From assembly GCA_027080405.1 (NCBI GenBank), contig JALWSL010000344.1:1-6152 (forward strand): DNA of 6,152 nt. Direction: 5' to 3'. This DNA comes from Planctomycetaceae bacterium (GTDB lineage: Bacteria > Planctomycetota > Planctomycetia > Planctomycetales > Planctomycetaceae). Every line of letters begins with the position of its first letter. Position 1 is the first letter of the stretch. The notes below the pieces were generated by a model, which saw only the letters and a program-made list of their open reading frames with translations, was not told where the DNA came from and did no database searches. The position numbers were made by a program, and so were the translations under genes. This document shows positions 1 through 6,152 of this stretch, piece by piece.

Positions 1-307
1 GACCTGACGTTTTTTATTACATTTGTGCGGGGAGGCAGGCCGAAATCCGTTGATTTTCTGTTCCGTTGAACTTCCGCGTTGGACTTCCGGTAAAGTCCCT
101 CGCCGGCGGCTTGGGGAGAGGTGACAATCGGAGGGAACTGGCAAGGCAGGCAACTACCGAGGCAGGCGACTGTGCCCTGCGAGTGGGGCTCCTGCAATTT
201 TTCTCTTGTTGATTGTTCCAACAGGCTTCAAAGAGGTTGGATGACGGGGAGCATGGATGACGGAAAAGATGACGGGAAAACTGAATATGACCATCAAGGA
301 GAGCAAG
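1..307. other. Non-coding upstream region with short repeats
   Basis: I see no credible gene in these 307 bases. The + strand frames are interrupted early (a stop at 67-69 in the frame beginning at base 1), and the - strand open frame over 17-313 gives a composition-driven peptide with no recognisable domain. A T-run at 10-16 could be the tail of a terminator whose stem lies outside the window; this is inference. The region contains three copies of AGGCAGGC (33-40, 144-151, 160-167) and three copies of ATGACGG (241-247, 257-263, 269-275). It must hold the promoter of the adaptor gene unless that gene is cotranscribed from further upstream. A TTGAAC (66-71) and TAAAGT (91-96) pair is spaced 19 bp apart, which is too loose to call a promoter. 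Confidence 0.5.
296..301 (+). promoter_or_regulatory. Ribosome binding site deciding the adaptor start
   Basis: AAGGAG lies 6 bases before the ATG at 308. This is near-ideal Shine-Dalgarno sequence and spacing, and it supports 308 over the in-frame ATGs at 257, 269 and 287. A second purine stretch, GGGGAG at 246-251, stands 5 bases before the ATG at 257, so the longer form cannot be fully excluded. The form starting at 308 begins directly with a normal signal-peptide n-region, which is independent support. Confidence 0.6.
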
Positions 308-1825
308 ATGCAAGGCAGATCAACAATCAGGCGGGCATTCTTTTTCACCGTCACGACATTTCTTCTGGCTGGTTTGTCGTCGGTTTGTGGCTTGTCGCCG
401 GTTTATCTGGAAAAAACACAGGCTGACGAATCGCCCGCAAAAAGGGCAACTCGCAACGGTGAAAACTCCTTCGTTGAAGTGAAGCCGGGAAAGATGAATA
501 TTTGGCTGAATCTGGAGGGAATCTATGAATCGACCGCGTTTGATGAAATTGTTCTGGAACCGAAACAGTGGAAAACGCTCAAGGTGAAAAAAGTAGTTCC
601 TCACGGTTCTGCGGTGATGGAAGGCGATCCTGTTCTCTGGCTCGAAACAGATGAGTTGGACAAGGAACTCGAAAAACAGAAGCGGGCTTTGGTTCAGGCA
701 GAACTTTCGCTGCGTCTCGCTTCGGAGGAATTGCGATTCCTGAAAGAGTCGACCGCGATGAACCTGGATGCTGTCGATCGGGCGGCCAAAATCGCGAAAG
801 AGGAACTCGACTATTTCCAGAAAGTCCGTGAGCAGCAGGAGATCAAATCGGCGAATATGAACTTGAAGTTTGCGAAATATTCGCTGGAGAACGCTCAAGA
901 GGAGTTGAACCAGCTTCAGCAGATGTACGAAGCGGACGACCTGACCGAACAGACTGAAGAAATCATTCTCAAACGGGCCAAACGGGCCGTCGAATCGGCT
1001 GAGTTTTCTCTGGAAAGAGCTGAACTGAGCCATGCGCGACGACTGACCACGTTGATTCCCCGTGAAAAACAGGCGTTGATCGATGCCCAGGCAAATGCGG
1101 CCTTGAACCGGGCGAAGAGTATTGTCACTCTTCCGATGATCCTGCGCAGCAAGGAACTGGATGTTGAAAAGCAGCAGCGCGATGTCGAAGAACTGGGCAG
1201 AAAAATTACGGAACTGGAACACGATCGGGAAATGATGACCATTTTCGCCAATCGAAGCGGGCTGATTTATTATGGCCGTTGCGTTAACGGAAAATGGAAT
1301 GAAATTTCAACCCGGGCCAAACAGCTCAAACCTTCGGGAACAGTCTCCCCCAAGACCGTGTTGATGACCGTGGTCGATCCGACTGCCCTGCGTGTTCGTC
1401 TCTCGTTAACGCAGGAGCAGCTTGCGTTGGCAAGACAGGGGCAGTTGGCAACATTCAAACCGAAAGCGCATCTGAACTATTTCAGCCGGGGGAAATTGAC
1501 GGAAGTCACGCCGGTTCTGCAAAGCGATGGCAAGTTTCTCGCCCTGGCAACAACTTCGAGCCATCCGGACTATTTGATTACTCCCGGTATGACCTGTCAG
1601 GTGAAAGTACAGGTTTATGCGAAAGAGAATGTGCTTTCCGTTCCTGCTTCCATGGTTCATCTGGATGAATTTTCCGATGATCCTCGCCCGTATGTCTGGT
1701 TGGGGAACCGGAAAGCAGGCTCACAAAAGAAACAGTTCGTCAAAACGGGATACAGAGATGCCGGCAGAATCGAAATTCTCTCCGGATTGAAACCGGGAGA
1801 CATCGTCTGGCCCCAAAAACCTTAG
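308..1825 (+). CDS. HlyD/RND-type periplasmic adaptor (membrane fusion protein)
   Basis: This is a 505-residue exported adaptor of the membrane-fusion family, which links an inner-membrane pump (RND, MacB-type or other ABC) to an outer-membrane channel. Numbering is from the ATG at 308. A basic n-region (RSTIRR) and a hydrophobic stretch at about 10-30 form a signal peptide or membrane anchor; TQA-DE near 39 is a possible cleavage site. The Cys at 27 has Val before it, so a lipobox is poor. The first lipoyl half covers about 63-115 (VVPHGSAVMEGDPVLWLE). A very long, charged coiled-coil hairpin covers about 115-308, with a tip near YEADDLTEQTEE. The second lipoyl half (about 309-355), a beta-barrel (356-438) and the membrane-proximal domain (439-503, ending SGLKPGDIVWPQKP) follow. 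The domain order is complete. No pump or channel gene is in the window, so the partner is unknown. The alternative start at 257 would add 17 hydrophilic residues before the signal peptide. The family call is firm; the transported substrate cannot be told. Confidence 0.9.
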   Translation: MQGRSTIRRAFFFTVTTFLLAGLSSVCGLSPVYLEKTQADESPAKRATRNGENSFVEVKPGKMNIWLNLEGIYESTAFDEIVLEPKQWKTLKVKKVVPHGSAVMEGDPVLWLETDELDKELEKQKRALVQAELSLRLASEELRFLKESTAMNLDAVDRAAKIAKEELDYFQKVREQQEIKSANMNLKFAKYSLENAQEELNQLQQMYEADDLTEQTEEIILKRAKRAVESAEFSLERAELSHARRLTTLIPREKQALIDAQANAALNRAKSIVTLPMILRSKELDVEKQQRDVEELGRKITELEHDREMMTIFANRSGLIYYGRCVNGKWNEISTRAKQLKPSGTVSPKTVLMTVVDPTALRVRLSLTQEQLALARQGQLATFKPKAHLNYFSRGKLTEVTPVLQSDGKFLALATTSSHPDYLITPGMTCQVKVQVYAKENVLSVPASMVHLDEFSDDPRPYVWLGNRKAGSQKKQFVKTGYRDAGRIEILSGLKPGDIVWPQKP

Positions 1826-1918
1826 TGGAAATCACTGAAAAGAAGTTGATGGAAGTGGAGAGAACCGGAGCTTCCCATTGGTCATTCCGTTTTGCTGTTC
1901 AGGATATTTCGATAGACC
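1826..1918 (+). other. 93-bp gap between adaptor and epimerase-like gene
   Basis: The two + strand genes are 93 bp apart. I see no strong hairpin followed by a T-run, and no good Shine-Dalgarno before the ATG at 1919: the nearest AGGA (1901-1904) is 14 bases away, which is too far. Cotranscription from the adaptor promoter is therefore possible but unproven, and a separate weak promoter here is equally possible. Confidence 0.4.
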
Positions 1919-3115
1919 ATGAATCAACCAAAGCAAACAAATAAAATTATTCTGTGCGGAAACTCGGCACCGGCGGAGATGAAACTATCTGGAGAAGATC
2001 TTCCCGAGTTCGCCCGTGATGTCAACTGGTCGATCACCAAAACAACGATGCGATCAGGTGTCTCCGCGGGGATCGAGTTGATCGAAATCGACAACGGCCT
2101 GCAAACCGTTTCCATTCTTGCCACTCGTGGAATGGGTCTCTGGAAGATTCAGCGGGACGGTATTCGTTTCGGTTGGGATTCTCCGGTGCCTCAACCGGTT
2201 CACCCCGCCTTTGTCAATTTGAAATCGAGAAACAATCTGGGATGGGTCGAAGGATTTAACGAACTGCTGTGCCGCTGCGGTCTTTCCTTCAATGGCCCTC
2301 CCGGTAACGACGAAGAAGCTCCCAGCGGTCTGGAATCAGACATTACCCTGCATGGCCAAATTGCCAACTTGCCGGCTGAATCTGTTTCTGTCGAATTTGA
2401 TACGCAGCAAGGGCAGGAAACGATTGTTGTGCGGGGTGTTGTGCGGGAAACCTCTTTGTTCGGCCCGAATCTCGAACTTCAGGTTGAATATCAGATCGGG
2501 ATCGCTTCGCCTGAAATGATCATCAGAGATACCGTCATCAATCGGGCTTCCCGTCCTGCAGAACTGGAGATGCTGTACCATATCAATCTGGGAACCCCAC
2601 TGCTGGAAGAAGGGGCGAGTTGGCTGGCTCCGTTGAAGATGCTCGCTCCACGTGATGACCGGGCGGCTGAAGATATGCCGACCACCTCAACCTATCTGCC
2701 CCCCACAGCAGGATACGCCGAGCAGGTCTATTTCTGCGAATTGATGGGCAATTCCGATCAACAGACGGCTGCTTTGCTGAAAAATTCATCTTCGCAACTC
2801 GGATTCGGGATCGAATTCGATCTTCAATCCCTCCCCTGTTTCAGTATTTGGAAAAACACGCAGGCCATTGAAGACGGGTATTGTACGGGGCTGGAGCCTT
2901 CTACGAACTATCCCAATTTCAAGAGTTTTGAACGGAAGCAGGGACGCGTCATCAGCCTACCTGCCGGGGGAAGCTGGAATTCGTGTCTGAAACTGCACAC
3001 GCTGACCGATGCCCAAACAGTCCAGGCATTCGAGCAGAAAATAAATGCGATCCAGGGCAAAACCGAACCGACGATCTATCAAAGCCCGCAAACTGGCTAC
3101 AGCCCGGGCGGCTGA
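1919..3115 (+). CDS. DUF4432 family aldose 1-epimerase-like protein
   Basis: This 398-residue protein belongs to the DUF4432 branch of the galactose-mutarotase-like beta-sandwich superfamily. Relatives interconvert sugar anomers or bind carbohydrate; the sugar is not known here. Visible family marks are TRGMGLW (69-75), GWDSPVPQPVHPAFV (85-99), GWVEGFNELLCRCGL (108-122), LHGQIANLPA (144-153), YHINLGTPLLEEG (220-232) and DGYCTGLEPSTNYPN (319-333). His145, His221 and Glu326 lie where mutarotases place substrate-binding and catalytic His and Glu residues; this mapping is by motif position and not by structure. There is no signal peptide, so it is probably cytoplasmic. The coding frame is intact and of full length for the family. 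The last 20 or so residues (from about 378) look like a non-conserved tail. It follows the adaptor gene on the same strand and meets the toroid gene tail to tail. The start at 1919 lacks a Shine-Dalgarno but fits the family N-terminus, and no better upstream start is seen. Confidence 0.92.
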   Translation: MNQPKQTNKIILCGNSAPAEMKLSGEDLPEFARDVNWSITKTTMRSGVSAGIELIEIDNGLQTVSILATRGMGLWKIQRDGIRFGWDSPVPQPVHPAFVNLKSRNNLGWVEGFNELLCRCGLSFNGPPGNDEEAPSGLESDITLHGQIANLPAESVSVEFDTQQGQETIVVRGVVRETSLFGPNLELQVEYQIGIASPEMIIRDTVINRASRPAELEMLYHINLGTPLLEEGASWLAPLKMLAPRDDRAAEDMPTTSTYLPPTAGYAEQVYFCELMGNSDQQTAALLKNSSSQLGFGIEFDLQSLPCFSIWKNTQAIEDGYCTGLEPSTNYPNFKSFERKQGRVISLPAGGSWNSCLKLHTLTDAQTVQAFEQKINAIQGKTEPTIYQSPQTGYSPGG

Positions 3116-3118
3116 ATT

Positions 3119-4063
3119 TCATGTGGCGTTGCAGGCTGTCAGGCCAAGCGTCGCGATCGCGTAATAGGTGTATTCGACATCAGCCTGTTCGTCCCATAAT
3201 GCCGCCCGGAAGCCGCCGGTGGGAAACTCGAGTCCCTGGCTGATGAAATCTTTTGCCGTGAACTTCAAACCGCCGGGATCGATCTGCAGATCACGATGCG
3301 CGTTCAAGGCGGTGAAGGTGGAAAGAACATCGCCAAAAGGAATACGTGAATTGGCAGCGACACCTCCATCATCCTGACAGACATCACGAATGAAATCACG
3401 CACATCTTCCCGCAGGGGATGATCGATCTTCCCCAGGATTTTGAGTGTCGCTACCGCAGCCGCGGTCGGATTGGTGCCACTTCTTTTCATCGGGGCAATT
3501 TCGACAAAGCCTCCATCGTCCCGCTGTCTGTCAAAGAGGAATTGCACCACTGAATCGGGATCGGGAATGGGACGTCCAAGCAAATCATGTGTCACCGTAA
3601 TGAGGAACGTCTGATAGGTGCTGCCGAGTTTCCCTTCCGGGCCTTTGGCATAGCCGCCATCATCACGCCGTAATTCATCGAACTGTTTGAAAACCTTCTG
3701 CTGCCAGGCGGCTGCTGATGCTCCGTCGCTCAGAAGATCTTCGCCTCCTGCCAATTGCACCGCCAGGGCACAGGAGATCCAGTTCAGCAAATCGACCGGG
3801 GTGTGATCGTGATCCCGTTCCGCATAGAGATATTCGGTCACTTTTTGGGTCGTCTCTTTGTCCAACCCGCCCAGCAGACCAAGCCCCCGGATGGCAAAAC
3901 CGGTGTAGTAGAGATCGGAATCCCCCTCTCTCCCACGAAATCCGCCATCCTCGCACTGTTGACTCAGAATAAATCGACAATGCTTCTCAAGCCGTGAAGC
4001 GGGCAGTTTCTTCACGCCGGTTTGTAGAGCTTGGGCCAGATCGATCAGGTAGGGAATTTTCAT
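3119..4063 (-). CDS. Prenyltransferase-beta/squalene-oxidase repeat protein, likely non-zinc
   Basis: This 314-residue protein is built of alpha/alpha-toroid repeats like the beta subunits of Rab geranylgeranyl and farnesyl transferases and the terpene cyclases. Repeat marks, numbered from the ATG at 4063, are CEDGGF (37-42), DDGGY (134-138), DDGGF (182-186), DDGGV (231-235) and PTGGF (281-285), each preceding or following helical segments such as LYYTGFAIRGLGLLGG. In zinc-dependent protein prenyltransferases the ligands are an Asp and Cys in a DxC motif and a later His. Here the matching stretches read GDVLSTF (Asp245, Leu247) and DVEYTYYAIATLGL (Tyr298 where His is expected), so only the Asp seems kept. 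No signal peptide is seen, and no alpha-subunit gene is nearby. The frame remains open to an ATG at 4183, but that would add 40 residues coded by a tandem repeat and start inside a terminator-like hairpin, so 4063 is preferred. The 4063 start has no Shine-Dalgarno. The fold assignment is good; the function is unknown. Confidence 0.85.
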   Translation of the reverse strand: MKIPYLIDLAQALQTGVKKLPASRLEKHCRFILSQQCEDGGFRGREGDSDLYYTGFAIRGLGLLGGLDKETTQKVTEYLYAERDHDHTPVDLLNWISCALAVQLAGGEDLLSDGASAAAWQQKVFKQFDELRRDDGGYAKGPEGKLGSTYQTFLITVTHDLLGRPIPDPDSVVQFLFDRQRDDGGFVEIAPMKRSGTNPTAAAVATLKILGKIDHPLREDVRDFIRDVCQDDGGVAANSRIPFGDVLSTFTALNAHRDLQIDPGGLKFTAKDFISQGLEFPTGGFRAALWDEQADVEYTYYAIATLGLTACNAT

Positions 4064-4106
4064 AAAGGGGGGATAAACAGGCTGAAGATCAGGAAAGCAC
4101 CATAGG

Positions 4107-4156
4107 AATCGCAACAATGGACTGAATCGTAACAATGGACTGAATCGCAACAACGG
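4107..4156. repeat. 18-bp tandem repeat, about 2.8 copies
   Basis: The unit AATCGYAACAATGGACTG occurs at 4107-4124 and 4125-4142, differing by one base (C/T), followed by a partial third copy at 4143-4156 (AATCGCAACAACGG). It lies 44 bp before the preferred start of the toroid gene, between that gene and the probable terminator of the ABC gene. Because 18 is a multiple of three it keeps an open frame on the - strand, reading LLRFSP repeated, which creates an artificially long N-terminus. It could be a replication-slippage product or a set of repeated protein-binding sites. Confidence 0.85.
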
Positions 4157-4165
4157 CGTTCGGTC

Positions 4166-4194
4166 AAAACAGGCAGAGGCCAACCGGCCTGTTT
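4166..4194 (-). terminator. Probable terminator of the ABC exporter gene
   Basis: AAACAGGC (4187-4194 read on the - strand) pairs with GCCTGTTT (4167-4174 read on the - strand), an 8-bp stem with a 12-base loop. A run of four Ts falls at the end of the stem and just after it on the - strand. It lies about 143 bp after the exporter stop codon and about 100 bp before the toroid start, so it would separate the two - strand genes into different transcripts. The loop can also fold as GGCC/GGCC. The T-run is short, so efficiency is uncertain. On the + strand the matching T-run is three bases. Confidence 0.4.
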
Positions 4195-4337
4195 ACAGAA
4201 GTTCCGAGGCTTCTACTTCCAGATCCCGAAAATCGGGCCGGTTACCATATTCTGCCTCGCACATCCCGAACCGAATGGCAACCTGAAACGTGAATGCGAT
4301 CCGATCAATCCGTTACCGGATGAAAACGCCCAAACGG

Positions 4338-6152
4338 TCATGCCGCTTTCTGTTTCACCTGGGAATGGAACAGGTTCAAGTAGATCGGGCACGTCTCGAG
4401 CAGTTGTTCGTGTGTCCCACTGGCGATCAAACTCCCTTCGTGCATGACAACAATTTTCGTAACCACATCCAGCAGACTGCGATTGACTGCGTGGGTGATG
4501 ATAAACGTTGTACACGATTCCCGGAACTGTTTCAAAGCCTGTTGAATGTGATATTCGCTTTGTGAATCGATCGCGGAAGTCGCTTCATCCAGAATCAGGA
4601 TTGATGGTTTGCGTACCAGCGCCCTGGCCAGAGCGATCCGCTGTCGTTGCCCCCCGGACAGTCCTGCCCCTTTATCTCCCACGATCGTTTCATATCCTTT
4701 TGGCAGTTGGGAGATAAACTGATCGACTCCCGCAGTCGCAGCGGCCTGTTCTATTTCCTCTCGTGTCGCCAGCGGGTTCCCATAACGGATATTTTCCATG
4801 ATGGTGTCATTGAACAGAAACGTATCCTGCGTCACGACACCGAGCTGACTGCGCAAAGATTTCAAGGGAGCCTGTTTGATATCGATTCCATCAATGAGGA
4901 TGCGGCCCCGATCGGGATCGTAATATCGCGGCAACAGATTCACCAGAGTCGATTTTCCAGAACCATTTTCGCCAACTACTACCACACACTCACCAAAATC
5001 GACACTCAGGGAAACATTGTTGAGTACGTCCGGCGTCTTTTCTTCGGTTCCCGAATCATACGCAAACCGGATATCCTGAAATTCGATTTTTTTTGTATGT
5101 CGGGGCAGGACACGGGGCAATTTCGGTTCATTCACCTTCGATTCTTGATCCAGCAATCCGGTAATGCGATCAGCCGCTGCAACGCTGCGTTTCAGCTTCG
5201 TGTAAATGCTCGACAGCTTGCGCACCGGATCGACTGTCCCCACCAGAAAGGTGTAAAGGAGAATCAGTGTTGGGATATCCGGCGGCGTATCAGCCAACTG
5301 GACCCCCCAGATGGTGGTCGTCTTTCTCAAAAGCAGATACATGCAGGGCAGCACCGTCACGAAAATGGCGCACATGCCCATCAGTTCGACTGTCGGATTG
5401 GTAATGCCGTCGATAATGCGAATTTTCATCGCCTTTGAATAATAGGTTCGGTTTTCCCGATGAAAACGGGCACGATGTTTTCTTTCGTTCCCGAAGGCAA
5501 TGACCACGCGGAACGCATTGAAGGTCTCCTCCAGAACATGATAGATGCGGGACATGCTCTCCATCATCCGGTGTGAGGCCTGTTTCAGCAGCCTTCCAAA
5601 GCGGTAAAATATGAAACCGGCCATCGGGACGAACAGAAGTGAAAGGATGGTCAAACGCCAGTTCACCATAAATGCCAACGAAATACAGGCGATCGCCTTG
5701 ACCGGTTCGCGGGCCATCTTTCCACCCAAAAGCGAAAGACCGGCTGCCAGTTCCTGTAAATCGTAGGTAAAGCGGGACATCAAACCGGGAGTACCTTCCC
5801 GCATCACACTTTGATAGTCCAGCTTCAGGCATTTGCGGAAGCAGGCTTTGCGGATATCGATCGTCGTCAACTCGACAACGGAACCGATAATCACATTCTG
5901 CGCGAAAATGCAGAGGCCTTTTATCGCAGTAGCCAGAACCAGGATACCGAAAAAGAGCGCCACCGTGTTGAATTGATCTTCAGGCATCCACGGAAGAATA
6001 TTCGCCTTGGCCCAGTTGAACCAGGCGATGCTGCGAGTTGCCCTGGCAATCCGTTCTTCATGCTCGGCTCGGGATTTCAACCGACGAACCCGCTCTGTTT
6101 CCCGTAACTCTTTGGTCGCAAGTATCTCATCCAGATGAGCGATGTTCTTTTC
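4338..6152 (-). CDS. MsbA-type ABC exporter, permease fused to ATPase, N-terminus off window
   Basis: 604 residues are visible, with the frame open to the window edge, so the start and the first membrane helix are missing. It is a half-transporter of the MsbA/lipid and multidrug exporter type that would act as a dimer in the inner membrane. Numbered from the in-frame TTG at 6080 (24 more residues are visible before it), membrane segments lie near 38-62, 126-160 and 230-282, and the second-helix block reaches SRFTYDLQEL, as in MsbA. The ATPase has an A-loop Tyr341, Walker A GENGSGKST (370-378), Q-loop Gln418, signature LSGGQ (474-478), Walker B ILILDE (494-499), D-loop SAID (502-505) and switch His530. 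All catalytic residues are present. After the His the sequence reads AVNRSLLDVV instead of the common RLSTxxxAD. Residues before the first visible membrane segment are a long charged stretch, suggesting an enlarged loop between helices 1 and 2. The substrate is unknown. The gene ends 274 bp before the toroid gene's start and is read in the same direction. Confidence 0.95.
   Translation of the reverse strand, partial: EKNIAHLDEILATKELRETERVRRLKSRAEHEERIARATRSIAWFNWAKANILPWMPEDQFNTVALFFGILVLATAIKGLCIFAQNVIIGSVVELTTIDIRKACFRKCLKLDYQSVMREGTPGLMSRFTYDLQELAAGLSLLGGKMAREPVKAIACISLAFMVNWRLTILSLLFVPMAGFIFYRFGRLLKQASHRMMESMSRIYHVLEETFNAFRVVIAFGNERKHRARFHRENRTYYSKAMKIRIIDGITNPTVELMGMCAIFVTVLPCMYLLLRKTTTIWGVQLADTPPDIPTLILLYTFLVGTVDPVRKLSSIYTKLKRSVAAADRITGLLDQESKVNEPKLPRVLPRHTKKIEFQDIRFAYDSGTEEKTPDVLNNVSLSVDFGECVVVVGENGSGKSTLVNLLPRYYDPDRGRILIDGIDIKQAPLKSLRSQLGVVTQDTFLFNDTIMENIRYGNPLATREEIEQAAATAGVDQFISQLPKGYETIVGDKGAGLSGGQRQRIALARALVRKPSILILDEATSAIDSQSEYHIQQALKQFRESCTTFIITHAVNRSLLDVVTKIVVMHEGSLIASGTHEQLLETCPIYLNLFHSQVKQKAA

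Noticed and set aside
320..1222. 300-codon open frame on the - strand
   Set aside because: It is antisense to the adaptor. Its Phe- and Arg-rich content mirrors the Glu- and Lys-rich coiled coil on the other strand.
1878..1908. Promoter-like TTGGTC and GATATT before the epimerase-like gene
   Set aside because: Spacing is 19 bp and the match to the consensus is poor.
4064..4183. N-terminal extension of the toroid protein from the ATG at 4183
   Set aside because: It is coded by the 18-bp tandem repeat, has no family similarity, and begins in the loop of a terminator-like hairpin.
4225..4237. CCCGA/TCGGG hairpin between the ABC and toroid genes
   Set aside because: The stem is 5 bp with no following T-run on either strand.
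4308..4321. ATCCG/CGGAT hairpin 16 bp after the exporter stop codon
   Set aside because: The stem is only 5 bp and there is no T-run after it on the - strand, so the hairpin at 4167-4194 is the better terminator candidate.
4647..5438. 263-codon open frame on the + strand
   Set aside because: It lies wholly antisense to the ABC exporter, whose motifs are intact, and has no recognisable domain.
4338..6080. Start of the ABC exporter at the TTG at 6080
   Set aside because: The frame stays open for 24 further codons to the window edge, and the protein would lack its first membrane helix. The gene is partial.

Overview
The window looks like a piece of a planctomycete chromosome, possibly Gimesia-like. 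This rests on gene content and style rather than on any marker gene. GC content is close to balanced. Shine-Dalgarno signals are weak at most starts. The four protein families present are ones I associate with planctomycete genomes: a long-hairpin membrane-fusion protein, a DUF4432 sugar epimerase-like protein, a prenyltransferase/squalene-oxidase-repeat protein, and an MsbA-type ABC exporter half with an enlarged first loop. No rRNA, tRNA, CRISPR array, insertion sequence or phage gene is visible.

Layout. Positions 1-307 are non-coding and hold short repeats and, just before the first gene, a good ribosome binding site. On the + strand follow an exported HlyD/RND-type periplasmic adaptor (best start 308, stop 1825) and, after a 93-bp gap, a DUF4432 aldose-1-epimerase-like protein (1919-3115). 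On the - strand, meeting the latter tail to tail with only 3 bp between stop codons, is an alpha/alpha-toroid protein of the prenyltransferase-beta/squalene-oxidase repeat family (3119-4063). Its upstream region carries an 18-bp tandem repeat and a probable terminator for the next gene. Also on the - strand is an ABC exporter (4338 to the window edge) whose N-terminus, including the first membrane helix, lies outside the window.

Functional picture. The adaptor and the ABC exporter are both envelope transport proteins, but they lie on opposite strands at opposite ends of the window, so nothing shows that they work together. The epimerase-like protein suggests carbohydrate metabolism with an unknown sugar. 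The toroid protein keeps the repeat fold, but two of the three zinc-binding positions of true protein prenyltransferases appear to be replaced, so its role is unknown.

I did not find a convincing new multi-gene system. The observations most worth following are the zinc-site-less prenyltransferase-like protein, the tandem repeat at its 5' side, and the charged insertion in the ABC exporter.
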